Assembly (NCBI RefSeq): GCF_000162875.1
Contig: NZ_GG700630.1
Span: 206,657-270,656 of the forward strand
Length of the DNA: 64,000 nt
Source: Slackia exigua ATCC 700122
GTDB lineage: Bacteria; Actinomycetota; Coriobacteriia; Coriobacteriales; Eggerthellaceae
Direction of reading: 5' to 3'
Position 1 is the stretch's first letter. Every line of letters starts with the position of its first letter. The notes beneath the pieces are model-generated. The model searched no databases. It was not told the DNA's origin and worked only from the letters and a program-made list of their open reading frames with translations. Made by a program: the position numbers and the translations under genes. Positions 9,726-18,771 of the stretch are shown here, in pieces.

Positions 9726-11945
9726 CTAGTGGCGACGGCGCGGCTTGCGGGAGTCGCCCGAGGAGGCTTCCTCCCGATGGGAACGCCCGGGACGACGATC
9801 GCGATCGCGAGGCTCGCGGTCGGAACGCTCGGGTCGGCCGGGGCCGGAAGACGCCGGAGCATCGGGCTTCTCGAGACGGTCGAGGGAGACCTTGCCGGTC
9901 TTGGAGTCGATCTCGATGACCTCGACTTTGACGGTATCGCCGAGATTGAGGACGTCTTCGACCTGGCCGACGCGTCCGTTGGCCATGCGGCTGATATGAA
10001 GCAGGCCGTCCTTGTTCGGCGTCAGCTTCACGAATGCGCCGAACGACTGGATGCCCACGACCGTGCCTTCATAGACCTCTCCGACCTCGGGTTCCTTGAC
10101 GATGTCCTTGACGGCCTGCATGGCGGCGGCGCCGGCGGCCTGGTCGACGGCCGCGATATGCACGGTGCCGTCTTCCTGGATCTCGATGGAGGCGCCGGTG
10201 GCGTCCTGGATGCCGCGAATGGTCTCGCCGCCCTTGCCGATGACCTCGCGAATCTTCTCGACCGGGATCTTGATGGTCTCGATACGCGGCGCGGTGTCGC
10301 GAAGCTCGGCGCGCGGAGCGGCGATTTCATCGAGCATGGCGGACAGGATGTGCGCGCGGCCTTCCTTCGCCTGCGCGAGCGCGCGGCCGAGGATCTCGGT
10401 GGACAGGCCGCGGGCCTTGTTGTCCATCTGGAGCGCGGTGATGCCCTCGGGCGTGCCGGTCACCTTGAAGTCCATGTCGCCGAGGAAGTCCTCGAGGCCC
10501 TGGATATCGGAGAGGATGACGACGCCGTCGTCTTCCTTGATAAGGCCCATGGCCACGCCGGAGACGGGCGCCTTGATGGGCACGCCCGCATCCATGAGCG
10601 CGAGGCAGGAGCCGCAGGTGGACGCCATCGAGGACGATCCGTTGGATTCGAGCACCTCGGAGACGACGCGGATGGAATACGGGAATTCGTCCTCGTTCGG
10701 AAGGACGGGAAGGATGGCGCGCTCGGCGAGGGCGCCGTGACCGACCTCGCGGCGCTTGGGGGCGCCCATGCGGCCGACCTCGCCGGTGCAGTACGGCGGG
10801 AAGTTGTACTGGTGCATGTAACGGCGCGTGGTCTGAGGATCGATGGTGTCGAGACGCTGCGCCTCGTTGAGCAGGCCGAGGGTTGCGACGGACATGACCT
10901 GGGTCTGGCCGCGCTGGAACAGGCCGGAGCCGTGGACGCGGGGCAGATAGCCCGGACGGATGTAGAGCGGGCGGATCTCTTCGGGCGCGCGCCCGTCGGC
11001 GCGTTCCCCGGTTTCGATGATCATGCGGCGCATCGCGTGCTTCTCAAGCGCCTTGCAGGCGGCGGCGATGTCGGAGGCCCAGGCGGCGCGTTCCTCGTCG
11101 GAGAAGTCGTTCTCCTTGATGGAGGCCTTGAGCTCCTCGACCTTGGCGATGCGCGACTGCTTGTCGGCGTCCTTGAGGGCGGCGCTCATGGCGTCGTAAT
11201 GGGCGTTCACGCGCTCGGCGATGGAGGCGTCGGGCACGTGGATGGGCCATTCGCGCTTCTGGATGTCGACCATGGACAGGAATTCGGCCTGCTTCTCGCA
11301 GAACGCCGCGATAGCCTCCTGGCCGAAATTCATGGCGGCGAGCATATCCTCTTCACCGACCTGATCGGCGCCCGCCTCGACCATGGAGATGTAATCCTTG
11401 GTGCCGGCGATCGTGAGCTCGAGGTCGGACGTCTCCTGCTCGGCGTACGTCGGGTTGACGATGAATTCGCGGGTCTCGGCGTTGCGCGCGATGCGCACGC
11501 AGGCGACCGGGCCGTCGAACGGGGCGCTGGCGATGAGCAGGGCGGCCGACGCGCCGCCGACGCACATGCAGTCGGGGGCGTTCTCGCCGTCGATGGCGAA
11601 CGTCGTCGCCACGACATGCACTTCCTGCTTGAAACCTTCGGCGAAGCCGGGGCGGATGGGACGGTCGACCATGCGCGCGGTCAGCGTTCCCTTGTCGGAC
11701 GCGCGTCCTTCACGCTTGAGATAGCCACCAGGGATGCGGCCGACCGCGTACATCTTCTCCATGAAATCGACCGTCAGGGGGAAGAAATCGTAGTCCTTCT
11801 CTTCTTTGGAGATGACGCTCGTGACGAGGACCGTGGTCTCGCCTTGACGCACCAGCACGGCGCCGGTGGCCTGCTTGGCAAGTTCGCCGGTTTCGAAGGC
11901 GTAGCTCTTGCCGTACAGTTCGAATTCCAAAGACACTTTCTCCAA
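9726..11945 (-). CDS. pnp: Polyribonucleotide nucleotidyltransferase (PNPase), probable TTG start
   Basis: Phosphorolytic 3'-5' exoribonuclease. About 739 residues: two RNase PH cores separated by the alpha domain, then KH (GKGGETIRGIQDATGASIEI) and S1 (VYEGTVVGIQSFGAFVKL) domains, then a basic Arg/Ser/Pro-rich tail likely to bind RNA or partners. The chosen start is TTG at 11945 (LEKVSLEFELYGKSY), where family similarity begins. An in-frame ATG at 12035 would add 30 residues translated through a perfect 8-bp hairpin and has no Shine-Dalgarno, so it is less likely. Downstream of rpsO, the universal arrangement. Confidence 0.94.
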   Translation of the reverse strand: MEKVSLEFELYGKSYAFETGELAKQATGAVLVRQGETTVLVTSVISKEEKDYDFFPLTVDFMEKMYAVGRIPGGYLKREGRASDKGTLTARMVDRPIRPGFAEGFKQEVHVVATTFAIDGENAPDCMCVGGASAALLIASAPFDGPVACVRIARNAETREFIVNPTYAEQETSDLELTIAGTKDYISMVEAGADQVGEEDMLAAMNFGQEAIAAFCEKQAEFLSMVDIQKREWPIHVPDASIAERVNAHYDAMSAALKDADKQSRIAKVEELKASIKENDFSDEERAAWASDIAAACKALEKHAMRRMIIETGERADGRAPEEIRPLYIRPGYLPRVHGSGLFQRGQTQVMSVATLGLLNEAQRLDTIDPQTTRRYMHQYNFPPYCTGEVGRMGAPKRREVGHGALAERAILPVLPNEDEFPYSIRVVSEVLESNGSSSMASTCGSCLALMDAGVPIKAPVSGVAMGLIKEDDGVVILSDIQGLEDFLGDMDFKVTGTPEGITALQMDNKARGLSTEILGRALAQAKEGRAHILSAMLDEIAAPRAELRDTAPRIETIKIPVEKIREVIGKGGETIRGIQDATGASIEIQEDGTVHIAAVDQAAGAAAMQAVKDIVKEPEVGEVYEGTVVGIQSFGAFVKLTPNKDGLLHISRMANGRVGQVEDVLNLGDTVKVEVIEIDSKTGKVSLDRLEKPDAPASSGPGRPERSDREPRDRDRRPGRSHREEASSGDSRKPRRRH

Positions 11946-12000
11946 GATGCTCTTCTTTCTCTCTTCTTCGGAGCCGCCCTTCTGGCGACCCTCGCGAGCA

Positions 12001-12020
12001 GCGCGGATCCCGATCCGCGC
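12001..12020 (-). promoter_or_regulatory. pnp leader hairpin
   Basis: Perfect 8-bp stem GCGCGGAT/ATCCGCGC with a 4-nt loop, 55 nt upstream of the proposed pnp start. In enterobacteria, pnp leader stems processed by RNase III mediate PNPase autoregulation. Here only the position and the fold are seen. Confidence 0.5.
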
Positions 12021-12036
12021 CGACCGCTCCTTCATA

Positions 12037-12066
12037 AGGAAGCCCGTCGCATACGGCGGGCTTCCT
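12037..12066 (-). terminator. Terminator-like hairpin in the rpsO-pnp gap
   Basis: 10-bp perfect stem AGGAAGCCCG/CGGGCTTCCT with a 10-nt loop, starting 8 nt after the rpsO stop. Only a short TTA follows, so read-through into pnp is expected. It probably sets the rpsO:pnp ratio or serves as an RNase processing site. Confidence 0.6.
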
Positions 12067-12074
12067 GGTGCGGA

Positions 12075-12353
12075 TTAAAGGTTGTCGCGAATGCCGAGCT
12101 TCTTGATGAGCTCGCGATACGCGTCGATATCGCAATTCCTGATGTAGGAAAGGAGACGGCGACGCTTGCCGACGAGCATCAGCAGGCCGCGACGGGTGTG
12201 GTGGTCCTTCTTGTGGACCTTGAGGTGCTCGGTGAGGTTGCGGATGCGCTCCGTGAGGATGGCGACCTGGACGGCGGCGGATCCGGAATCGTTCGCGTCC
12301 TTGCCGAACTCGTTGATGAGCTCCTGGGTCTTTTCCTTGGTGATAGAAGCCAT
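12075..12353 (-). CDS. rpsO: 30S ribosomal protein S15
   Basis: 92 residues, beginning [20 protein letters not shown] and containing the rRNA-binding block [20 protein letters not shown]. uS15 nucleates the 16S platform. The ATG at 12353 has AAAGGTGGAG upstream; a longer open frame beyond it is not ribosomal protein. A 124-nt leader containing a hairpin just before the ribosome site suggests the translational autoregulation common for S15. Confidence 0.97.
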   Translation of the reverse strand: MASITKEKTQELINEFGKDANDSGSAAVQVAILTERIRNLTEHLKVHKKDHHTRRGLLMLVGKRRRLLSYIRNCDIDAYRELIKKLGIRDNL

Positions 12354-12369
12354 GTGCTCCACCTTTCCC

Positions 12370-12387
12370 GCATCGGATGCCCGATGC
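12370..12387 (-). promoter_or_regulatory. rpsO leader hairpin (candidate S15 autoregulatory element)
   Basis: A 7-bp perfect stem GCATCGG/CCGATGC with a tetraloop sits immediately before the rpsO ribosome-binding site. S15 represses its own translation through structured leaders in several phyla, by folds that differ widely. The position supports such a role here; the fold itself does not match a named motif by eye. Confidence 0.45.
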
Positions 12388-12483
12388 TTCTGCGCGGCCG
12401 TTGCGCGCCGCTTGAGAATACGCCGCGGTCTGCGAGGCATGCGGTGGCGCGTGCGCTCGAAGGCCGGGTAATGCAACCGAATG

Positions 12484-12492
12484 ATTGTATCA
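12484..12492 (-). promoter_or_regulatory. Candidate extended -10 promoter of rpsO
   Basis: Minus-strand TGATACAAT is an extended -10 (TGN plus TACAAT). No good -35 was seen. Initiation near 12477 would give a leader of about 124 nt. Confidence 0.45.
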
Positions 12493-12562
12493 GATGGTCG
12501 CCAACGGGCGATGACGCGGGGACAATTCATCGTTTGCACGCAACGATGTGCGAGTTCGTTTC

Positions 12563-13513
12563 CTATGCGCGCGCGTCGAGCTCGTCTACGACCGCCTGGA
12601 GATCGGCAGGCAGCCCATCTTCGAACGAAAGGCGCGCTCCCGTCGAAGGATGCGTGAAGGCAAGGCGATACGAATGGAGGAACTGGCGCTCGAGACCGAG
12701 ATTGTCGTGCTTGGGCCACCCGTAGGTCGGATCGCCCACGCACGGGTGCTTGATGTATTCCGCATGCACGCGGATCTGGTGCGTGCGCCCGGTGAAGAGC
12801 TTGCAGTCGATGAGCGTGTACCCGTCGTCGCGACGCGACGGTTCGAATCGGCGCACGACGCGAAACGACGTCGAGGCAGGCCGGGCGCTTTCGCGATCGG
12901 AGACGCACATGCGCAGGCGGTCCTTCGCGCTGCGGCCGATGGGCGCATCGATGAGCCCGGTGTCGAGCGGAATCCAGCCGTGCACGAGCGCGAGGTAATG
13001 ACGGTCGACGTCGCGCGCCGCGATGTCCTCCATGAGGCGCAGCCCGGCCGCATCGGTCTTGGCGGCGAGCATAAGCCCGCTCGTGTCCCGGTCGAGCCGA
13101 TGCACGATGCCGAGACGGTCCTGTTCTCCTTGGACATTGCAGAGCTTTTCGCGCCCGCAGTGCGCGATGAGGGCGTTCACCAGCGTATCCTGTTCGGGAT
13201 GGCCGTCTGCGGGATGAGTGACGAGCCCCGCCTGCTTGGACAGGACGAGCACGTCGTCGTCTTCGTAGCGTATGTCCAAAGGGATGTCGGCCGGCATGAG
13301 CTCGAGCACGCGCGCATCCATCGCGACGACGTATTCGACCACGTCGGATATCCGAACGGTGAAGCTCTTGCGCACGACGACGCCGTTGACGCGCACCTCG
13401 CCCGCATCGACGCGCCTGGCGGCGGCGGAACGCGTGGGAAACGCGGCGACGGCGGCCAGGAAGGCATCGATGCGCATGCCGTCGAAGGAGCCCTCCACGT
13501 AAACGGCTTCCAT
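12563..13513 (-). CDS. RluD-family 23S rRNA pseudouridine synthase
   Basis: 316 residues: an N-terminal S4 RNA-binding domain (about 13-65), then the RluA/RluD catalytic domain with HRLDRDTSG and catalytic Asp141. It probably makes pseudouridines in helix 69 of 23S rRNA, although RluA/C/D substrates cannot be separated by eye. The start is the ATG at 13513 with GGAGGA upstream; a GTG at 13534 overlapping the lspA stop is possible. Coupling with lspA is classical in Gram-positives and Actinobacteria. Confidence 0.92.
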   Translation of the reverse strand: MEAVYVEGSFDGMRIDAFLAAVAAFPTRSAAARRVDAGEVRVNGVVVRKSFTVRISDVVEYVVAMDARVLELMPADIPLDIRYEDDDVLVLSKQAGLVTHPADGHPEQDTLVNALIAHCGREKLCNVQGEQDRLGIVHRLDRDTSGLMLAAKTDAAGLRLMEDIAARDVDRHYLALVHGWIPLDTGLIDAPIGRSAKDRLRMCVSDRESARPASTSFRVVRRFEPSRRDDGYTLIDCKLFTGRTHQIRVHAEYIKHPCVGDPTYGWPKHDNLGLERQFLHSYRLAFTHPSTGARLSFEDGLPADLQAVVDELDARA

Positions 13514-13533
13514 GCGAGCCGGGGATTCCTCCA

Positions 13534-14064
13534 CTACGCGTCCCCGCCTCGGTCGGCCGCGGACGTGCCCTGCGCGCGGACTGCAGCGAGATATCCGATG
13601 ATCAGGAGAACGAATCCGCACGTCACGCCTATGTCAGCCACATTGAAGACCGGGAAATCCATGAACGTGAAATCGAGGAAGTCGGTTACGAAGCCCTGGG
13701 CGAACCGATCGATGGCATTGCCGATGCCGCCCGCGAACACGAGCGCGAGCGCGACGGTTTCGGCGAGGTTCGCCTCGTGGCCCGACACGCGTCCGTAGAA
13801 GGCGAACGCGCACGCGATGGCGATGCAGACCGCAAGCGAGAACGCGCCGAGCAGAACCGTCGAGTCGCCGAACGCGCCCCAGGCCGCGCCGGTGTTGTGG
13901 ATGAGGCGAAAGCGGACGATAAGCCAGTCGTGCGCCGAGGTCTGGCCGAGGGCATAGGCCCCTTCGAAATACGCCTTCGTAGCGCGGTCGAGGACAAGCC
14001 ACAGAAGGGCCGCGCCGGCAAAGACGCCGCCCTTCCCTGCCGCCGTTTCGGTGATGCGCGCCAT
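13534..14064 (-). CDS. lspA: Lipoprotein signal peptidase (signal peptidase II)
   Basis: Aspartyl protease of the inner membrane that removes prolipoprotein signal peptides after lipidation. 176 residues with four predicted transmembrane segments. The two catalytic Asp motifs are seen as [10 protein letters not shown]...[10 protein letters not shown] and VTDFLDF...[10 protein letters not shown]. The start [13 protein letters not shown] lies 4 bp after the ileS stop. The ileS-lspA-rluD string is a conserved cluster. Confidence 0.95.
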   Translation of the reverse strand: MARITETAAGKGGVFAGAALLWLVLDRATKAYFEGAYALGQTSAHDWLIVRFRLIHNTGAAWGAFGDSTVLLGAFSLAVCIAIACAFAFYGRVSGHEANLAETVALALVFAGGIGNAIDRFAQGFVTDFLDFTFMDFPVFNVADIGVTCGFVLLIIGYLAAVRAQGTSAADRGGDA

Positions 14065-14068
14065 GGAG

Positions 14069-16927
14069 CTATTCGACCTCGGCCGATGCGAGCGCATCGA
14101 GCACATCGCCGCAGCGTTCGCAGACGTCGGGATGCGCGGCGTTGCCGCCGAGCACGCGATGGTTCCAGCACCGCGGGCATTTCTCCTTGGACGTCGCGCT
14201 CACGGAAACCGCAAGATCTTCGACATCCGCCGCAGACACGGTCACGCGCGCCACGATGAAGAACTCTTCGAGCGTGGCGGCATCGAACGAATCGAGGACG
14301 TCGGCGATGGCGGCGGGAGCTTCGATGCCGAGCTCGGCTTCCTGGCTCTTGTTCACGACCTTGCCGTTGCGGGCATCTTCAAGCGCCTTGGTCACGGCGT
14401 CGCGCACGGACAGGAGCACGTCGAAGCGCGCGCGCAGCGCGGCTGCGTCGGCTTCGGCGGGAAGCGCCGGCTTGAAATCTTCGAGCGCAGGCCAGCCTGC
14501 AAGCTGAACGCTCACGGGACGCCCGGCACGATTGCGGGCGGCCTCGGGATAATGCTCCCAAACCTCGTCGCAGGTGAAGGACAGGATGGGGCTCATGATG
14601 CGGACAAGCACCTCGAGGATGTTCATGAGCACCGTCTGCACGCTGCGCCGTGCGCGGGAATCCGGAGCCTCAGAATAGAGGCGGTCCTTCACGACATCCA
14701 TGTACACGGCCGAAAGGTCGGTGACGACATAGTCGTAAAGCGTGCGGAAAACCTGGTGGAAATGATATTCGTCGTAGGCGCGGCCGACCTCGGCGAGCAC
14801 ATCGGACAAGCGCAGCATCGCCCAGACATCGATCGGATCCATATCGGCAAGCTCGACGGCATCGGTCGCATCGTCGAAGCCGTCGAGGTTCGCGAGCAGG
14901 AAGCGGAAGGTGTTGCGGAAACGACGATATGCGTCGGAGGTGCGCTTGAGGATGGTGTCTCCGATGGAGACATCCACCGAGTAGTCGGTCGAGGAGACCC
15001 ACAGGCGCAGGACATCGGCGCCGTATGTGTCGGTGACCTCTTTGGGATCGATGCCGTTGCCCTTGGACTTCGACATCTTCTCGCCATGCTCGTCGACCGT
15101 GAAGCCGCAGCACATGACCGCCTTGTACGGTGCCGAGCCGTAGGCGCCCACGCCGCAGAGCAGCGAGCTTTGGAACCATCCGCGATGCTGGTCCGAACCT
15201 TCGAGATACAGATCCGCCGGCCAATGCAGACGATCCTCGTCGGCACGGTGCTTGAGCACGCCCACGTGGCTGACGCCGGATTCCCACCACACGTCGAGAA
15301 TGTCCTTCTCGGGGCGCAGGTCGGTGCCGCCGCACTTCGGGCAGCAGGTCCCTGCGGGAAGGTATTCGGAGGGATCGCGCGTGAACCAGGCATCGGCGCC
15401 CTCGGTGTTGAACAGGTCGATCACCGCATCGAACGTCGAGGCGTCCGCGACGATCTCGCCGCAGGACGCGCACTTGAACACGGGAATCGGCACGCCCCAG
15501 CTACGCTGGCGCGAGATGCACCAGTCGGGACGGTCGGCGACCATGGCGCCGATGCGGTTCTGGCCCCATTCGGGCACCCACCGGACGTTCTCATGGATTT
15601 CTTCGAGCGCACGCTCACGCAGACCCGTCTCGTCCATGGAGACGAACCACTGGTCGGTCGCGCGGAAGATGACCGGTTCATGGCAGCGCCAGCAATGCGG
15701 ATAGCTGTGCTCGATCTCCTTGAACCCGACGAGCGTGCCGCGCGCGCGGAGCCTTTCGATGATGCGGGGATTCGCCTCGTCGGTGTCCATGCCGGCGAAT
15801 TCCGGCACGACGTCCATGAAACGGCCGTCGTCGTCGACGGGCATGATCATAGGAACGCCGAAGCGTTCGCAGACCTTGTAGTCGTCGACGCCGTGGCCGG
15901 GCGCGGTGTGGACCGCTCCGGTGCCCGACTCGAGCGTGACATGCGTGCCCCAGATGATGCGGCCTTCGACCTCGTCGAGGATCGGCGTCTTGTACGTGAT
16001 GCCCCCGAAGGCGTCGCCCTTCATCGTGACGGGCTCGCCGTCGGCTTCGACGATGCGATAGGAATCCCAGCCGACCGCTTCGGCGACCTGGTCGACCATT
16101 TCGCGCGCGAAGAGCATGAAGGCGCCGTTCGCCTCGACGAAGCAGTAATCGATATCGGGACCGAAGGACACCGCGGTGTTCGCAGGGAGCGTCCACGGCG
16201 TGGTGGTCCAGATCAGGACGTAGGCACGCGCAAGGTCGACTCCGGCATCGGCGAAGACCTGCGGTATATTGTCGAGCTTGAAGGCGACGTAGATCGAAGG
16301 CGACGTCTCCATGCCGTACTCGATCTCGGCCTCGGCGAGCGCGGTGTGGCAGCGTTTGCACCAATGGATGGGCTTGCGTCCGCGATAGACGGCGCCGGAC
16401 AGGTACATCTTCTTGAAGACCTCGACGTTCGCCGACTCGAATGTGGGCTGGAACGTCAGGTACGGACGATCCCACTCGCCGTTCACGCCGAGGCGTTTGA
16501 AGCCCTCGCGCTGCACGTCGACGAACTTCTCCGCCCATTCGCGGCACAGACGGCGCACGGTCGCCTGCGGGAGCTGGGACATCTTCTCGGTGCCGAGCTT
16601 CTTTTCCACCTCATGCTCGATCGGCTGGCCGTGACAGTCCCAACCGGGCACGTACGGTGTGAAATAGCCGCGCTGGGCATGGGACTTCACGACGAAGTCC
16701 TTGAGGATCTTGTTGAAGGCGTGGCCGATGTGGATGGGGCCGTTGGCGTACGGAGGGCCGTCATGCAAGACGAACGGCTCGCCGTCGCGGTTAAGCTCGA
16801 GGATCCGGTGGTACAGATCCTCGTCCGCCCACTTCTTGAGCCTTTTCGGCTCGTTCTCGGCCAGATTCGCGCGCATGGCGAAATCGGTCTTGGGCAGGTT
16901 CATCGTAGAGCGGTAATCGTTTCCCAT
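14069..16927 (-). CDS. ileS: Isoleucine--tRNA ligase
   Basis: Class I synthetase of 952 residues. HIGH motif within GPPYANGPIHIGHA (HIGH at 66-69), editing CP1 domain with TTTPWTLPANTA, and KMSKS within GEKMSKSKGNGID. It ends in a zinc-binding CPRCW...CERCG module typical of bacterial type 1 IleRS. The start MGNDYRSTMNLPKTDFAM is chosen by family similarity. A much longer upstream frame crosses the promoter region and is not protein-like. No T-box leader was found. Confidence 0.97.
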   Translation of the reverse strand: MGNDYRSTMNLPKTDFAMRANLAENEPKRLKKWADEDLYHRILELNRDGEPFVLHDGPPYANGPIHIGHAFNKILKDFVVKSHAQRGYFTPYVPGWDCHGQPIEHEVEKKLGTEKMSQLPQATVRRLCREWAEKFVDVQREGFKRLGVNGEWDRPYLTFQPTFESANVEVFKKMYLSGAVYRGRKPIHWCKRCHTALAEAEIEYGMETSPSIYVAFKLDNIPQVFADAGVDLARAYVLIWTTTPWTLPANTAVSFGPDIDYCFVEANGAFMLFAREMVDQVAEAVGWDSYRIVEADGEPVTMKGDAFGGITYKTPILDEVEGRIIWGTHVTLESGTGAVHTAPGHGVDDYKVCERFGVPMIMPVDDDGRFMDVVPEFAGMDTDEANPRIIERLRARGTLVGFKEIEHSYPHCWRCHEPVIFRATDQWFVSMDETGLRERALEEIHENVRWVPEWGQNRIGAMVADRPDWCISRQRSWGVPIPVFKCASCGEIVADASTFDAVIDLFNTEGADAWFTRDPSEYLPAGTCCPKCGGTDLRPEKDILDVWWESGVSHVGVLKHRADEDRLHWPADLYLEGSDQHRGWFQSSLLCGVGAYGSAPYKAVMCCGFTVDEHGEKMSKSKGNGIDPKEVTDTYGADVLRLWVSSTDYSVDVSIGDTILKRTSDAYRRFRNTFRFLLANLDGFDDATDAVELADMDPIDVWAMLRLSDVLAEVGRAYDEYHFHQVFRTLYDYVVTDLSAVYMDVVKDRLYSEAPDSRARRSVQTVLMNILEVLVRIMSPILSFTCDEVWEHYPEAARNRAGRPVSVQLAGWPALEDFKPALPAEADAAALRARFDVLLSVRDAVTKALEDARNGKVVNKSQEAELGIEAPAAIADVLDSFDAATLEEFFIVARVTVSAADVEDLAVSVSATSKEKCPRCWNHRVLGGNAAHPDVCERCGDVLDALASAEVE

Positions 16928-16972
16928 CGTGTACTCCGACCTTTCAGTGCCTATTGATACGCAAGTTTCACA

Positions 16973-16978
16973 ATTATA
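16973..16978 (-). promoter_or_regulatory. Candidate ileS promoter -10 element
   Basis: A perfect TATAAT hexamer on the minus strand, about 46 bp upstream of the ileS ATG. The -35 region (GATGCC-like) is poor. No other good candidate lies in the 259-bp gap between map and ileS. Confidence 0.5.
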
Positions 16979-17136
16979 GGGAACCGAGGGCCTGAGGCAT
17001 CGCGCGCCCGTCCGCATCGTGGAAAACGCATACACGCGACATGCCGGACGCACGGCGAGCCTCGAAGGACGGGAAGAGGACGTGAACATCCACCCGTGCT
17101 GCCCGCGCGATGCGTGCGACGGGTGAATCGTGAAAG

Positions 17137-17170
17137 CGCCCCTTCGCCGCACGATCCATGCGAAGGGGCG
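17137..17170 (-). terminator. Terminator hairpin after map
   Basis: 11-bp perfect stem CGCCCCTTCGC/GCGAAGGGGCG with a 12-nt loop, 16 nt after the map stop. A short TTTC follows on the minus strand. A second, weaker inverted repeat (CACCCGT/ACGGGTG, 17091-17125) lies beyond it. Confidence 0.65.
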
Positions 17171-17186
17171 TCTGCGTATGAGAACG

Positions 17187-18071
17187 CTACCAGGACAAAA
17201 GCTCGATGCCTGATTCGGTGACGACGAGCTGGACCTCCCATTGCGCCGTCAAGCTGCCATCGGCCGTACGGACCGTCCAGCCGTTCGGATCGGTCATGTC
17301 GATCTCCTGAGCGCCGAGATTGACCATGGGTTCGATCGTGAAACACATGCCGGGCGCGAGAACGATGCCCGTATCCGCCGGCTCGACGAAGCTCACGAAC
17401 GGGTCCTCGTGGAACTCGAGCCCGATGCCGTGCCCGCCGAATTCGCGCACGACCGTATAGCCCGCATCGGTCGCCACGCGGTTGACCGCGGCGCTCACGT
17501 CGCCGAGGCGGCACCAGGGCTTCACCGCGGCGATGCCCGCTTCGACGGCGGCCTTGGTGACATCGACCAGACGTTGCGCCTCATCCGATACCTTCCCGAT
17601 GCAGAACATGCGAGACGAGTCGGAAAAATAGCCGTCGAGGATCGTGGAGCAGTCGACGTTAACGATATCGCCTTCTTCGAGCACTTCGTCTTCGGACGGG
17701 ATGCCGTGGCAGACGACATCGTTGACCGAGGTGCAGACGCTCTTGGGATAGCCTTCGTAATCGAGAGGCGCGGGAACGGCCCCGTGTTCGACCGTGTAGT
17801 CATGCACCCAGCGGTCGATCTGTTCGGTCGTGACGCCCGGCCCGATATGCTCGGCCACGTAATCCAGCACGCCGATGTTCACCTCGGCGCTGCGCTTGAT
17901 CCCTTCGATATCCCGCGCCGTCTTCAACATGGCGCGGCTCGGTACCTCGAGACCTTGGTAGTACAGTTCCTCGAGCTTCTCATCGTTGGACATATGGCAT
18001 TTCTTGTATTTCCTGCCGCTTCCGCACCAGCATGCGTCGTTGCGCCCCGGAACGGGGAGTTCGTCGAACAT
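17187..18071 (-). CDS. map: Methionine aminopeptidase type I with N-terminal SEC-C zinc motif
   Basis: Removes initiator Met from nascent chains at the ribosome exit. 294 residues. The N-terminus carries a SEC-C metal motif (Cys14, Cys16, Cys25, His26 in CWCGSGRKYKKCH), as found at the end of SecA. The pita-bread catalytic fold follows, with metal ligands in NVDCSTILDGYFSD, GGHGIGLEFHEDP and TIEPMV. SEC-C-tagged type I enzymes are known in several Gram-positive lineages; the tag is thought to help ribosome association. Monocistronic by context. Confidence 0.95.
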   Translation of the reverse strand: MFDELPVPGRNDACWCGSGRKYKKCHMSNDEKLEELYYQGLEVPSRAMLKTARDIEGIKRSAEVNIGVLDYVAEHIGPGVTTEQIDRWVHDYTVEHGAVPAPLDYEGYPKSVCTSVNDVVCHGIPSEDEVLEEGDIVNVDCSTILDGYFSDSSRMFCIGKVSDEAQRLVDVTKAAVEAGIAAVKPWCRLGDVSAAVNRVATDAGYTVVREFGGHGIGLEFHEDPFVSFVEPADTGIVLAPGMCFTIEPMVNLGAQEIDMTDPNGWTVRTADGSLTAQWEVQLVVTESGIELLSW

Positions 18072-18175
18072 ATTTGAGATCCTTCCTCGTCGCTTTCATC
18101 ACACCATACGACTCTTGGGCGCGGCCATGCGACGCGATGGGTAAAGTTAGCTAAGGCTACATCATCGCGACAGCC

Positions 18176-18667
18176 CTAGCATTCGTCATCGATGAATTTA
18201 TCAGGTAGCGCAGGGAACCCGGCTGCTTTGACGGCGTCGTCCATGAGCTGCAGGCCGCGCCCGACGAAGAGGTTGGATGTCGCGTAGGCCAGGACCGTGC
18301 CGTCTTCGTCTTCGACATCCCCGCGCACCATGCATACGGAACGTCCGGCCTTGATGATATGCGCCTCGCAGACCACCTTCCCGGTTTTGAACGGACGTGC
18401 ATAGGTCGCCTGAAGATCGAGGGTGGATGTCCCGTAATCGGCCGGGTATCGGCAGAACGTCGCGAAGCCGGTGACGTTGTCGAGCAGAAACGCGTAGATG
18501 CCCCCGTCGACCGAATGGAACGGATTCAAGTCCTCTTCGGTGATCTCAGCCGTGAAGCGGCACCCATCCTCGTGCAGTTCGATATCGGAGATGCGGTGGC
18601 GGACCACCAGGGGGACCTGGGAGAGGTATGCGACCACGCGGTCGACGAAAGCGGGATTCAATTTCAT
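18176..18667 (-). CDS. Hotdog-fold thioesterase, PaaI-like
   Basis: 163 residues matching the PaaI/hotdog pattern: a long helix region with NPFHSVDGGIYAFLLDNVTGFAT, then the strand TLDLQATYARPFKTGKVVCEA. Family members hydrolyse acyl-CoA thioesters; the substrate cannot be inferred. The start MKLNPAFVDRVVAYL at 18667 is chosen because the longer frame runs into the upstream degV promoter region. Divergent from degV, whose product binds fatty acids, so a shared lipid context is possible but speculative. Confidence 0.75.
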   Translation of the reverse strand: MKLNPAFVDRVVAYLSQVPLVVRHRISDIELHEDGCRFTAEITEEDLNPFHSVDGGIYAFLLDNVTGFATFCRYPADYGTSTLDLQATYARPFKTGKVVCEAHIIKAGRSVCMVRGDVEDEDGTVLAYATSNLFVGRGLQLMDDAVKAAGFPALPDKFIDDEC

Positions 18668-18736
18668 GGGCGGACGACTCCTTGCGCGTGCCTGCATGCG
18701 TGTTCGGCCAGACATTATAGCCCTCGCCAAAAGTCG

Positions 18737-18742
18737 TATACT
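18737..18742 (+). promoter_or_regulatory. Candidate degV promoter -10 element
   Basis: TATACT on the plus strand, 30 bp upstream of the degV ATG, with GAGGAGGAGAA as ribosome site. The -35 is weak. Confidence 0.4.
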
Positions 18743-18771
18743 CTTCCAAACCATACGAGGAGGAGAACCCA

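Noticed and set aside
12036-12075. Start of pnp at the ATG near 12035
   Set aside because: No Shine-Dalgarno; the added residues run through a perfect hairpin, and family similarity begins at the TTG.
9654-12725. Very long plus-strand open frame opposite pnp and rpsO (likewise 553-2583, 14051-16957, 36916-39870 and 51533-54397)
   Set aside because: High GC leaves antisense frames open. They have no family signatures or ribosome sites and lie exactly opposite well-recognised genes.
16928-17186. T-box leader for ileS
   Set aside because: The sequence GGGTGGATG does not match the conserved TGGNACC antiterminator bulge, and the best promoter lies downstream of it.
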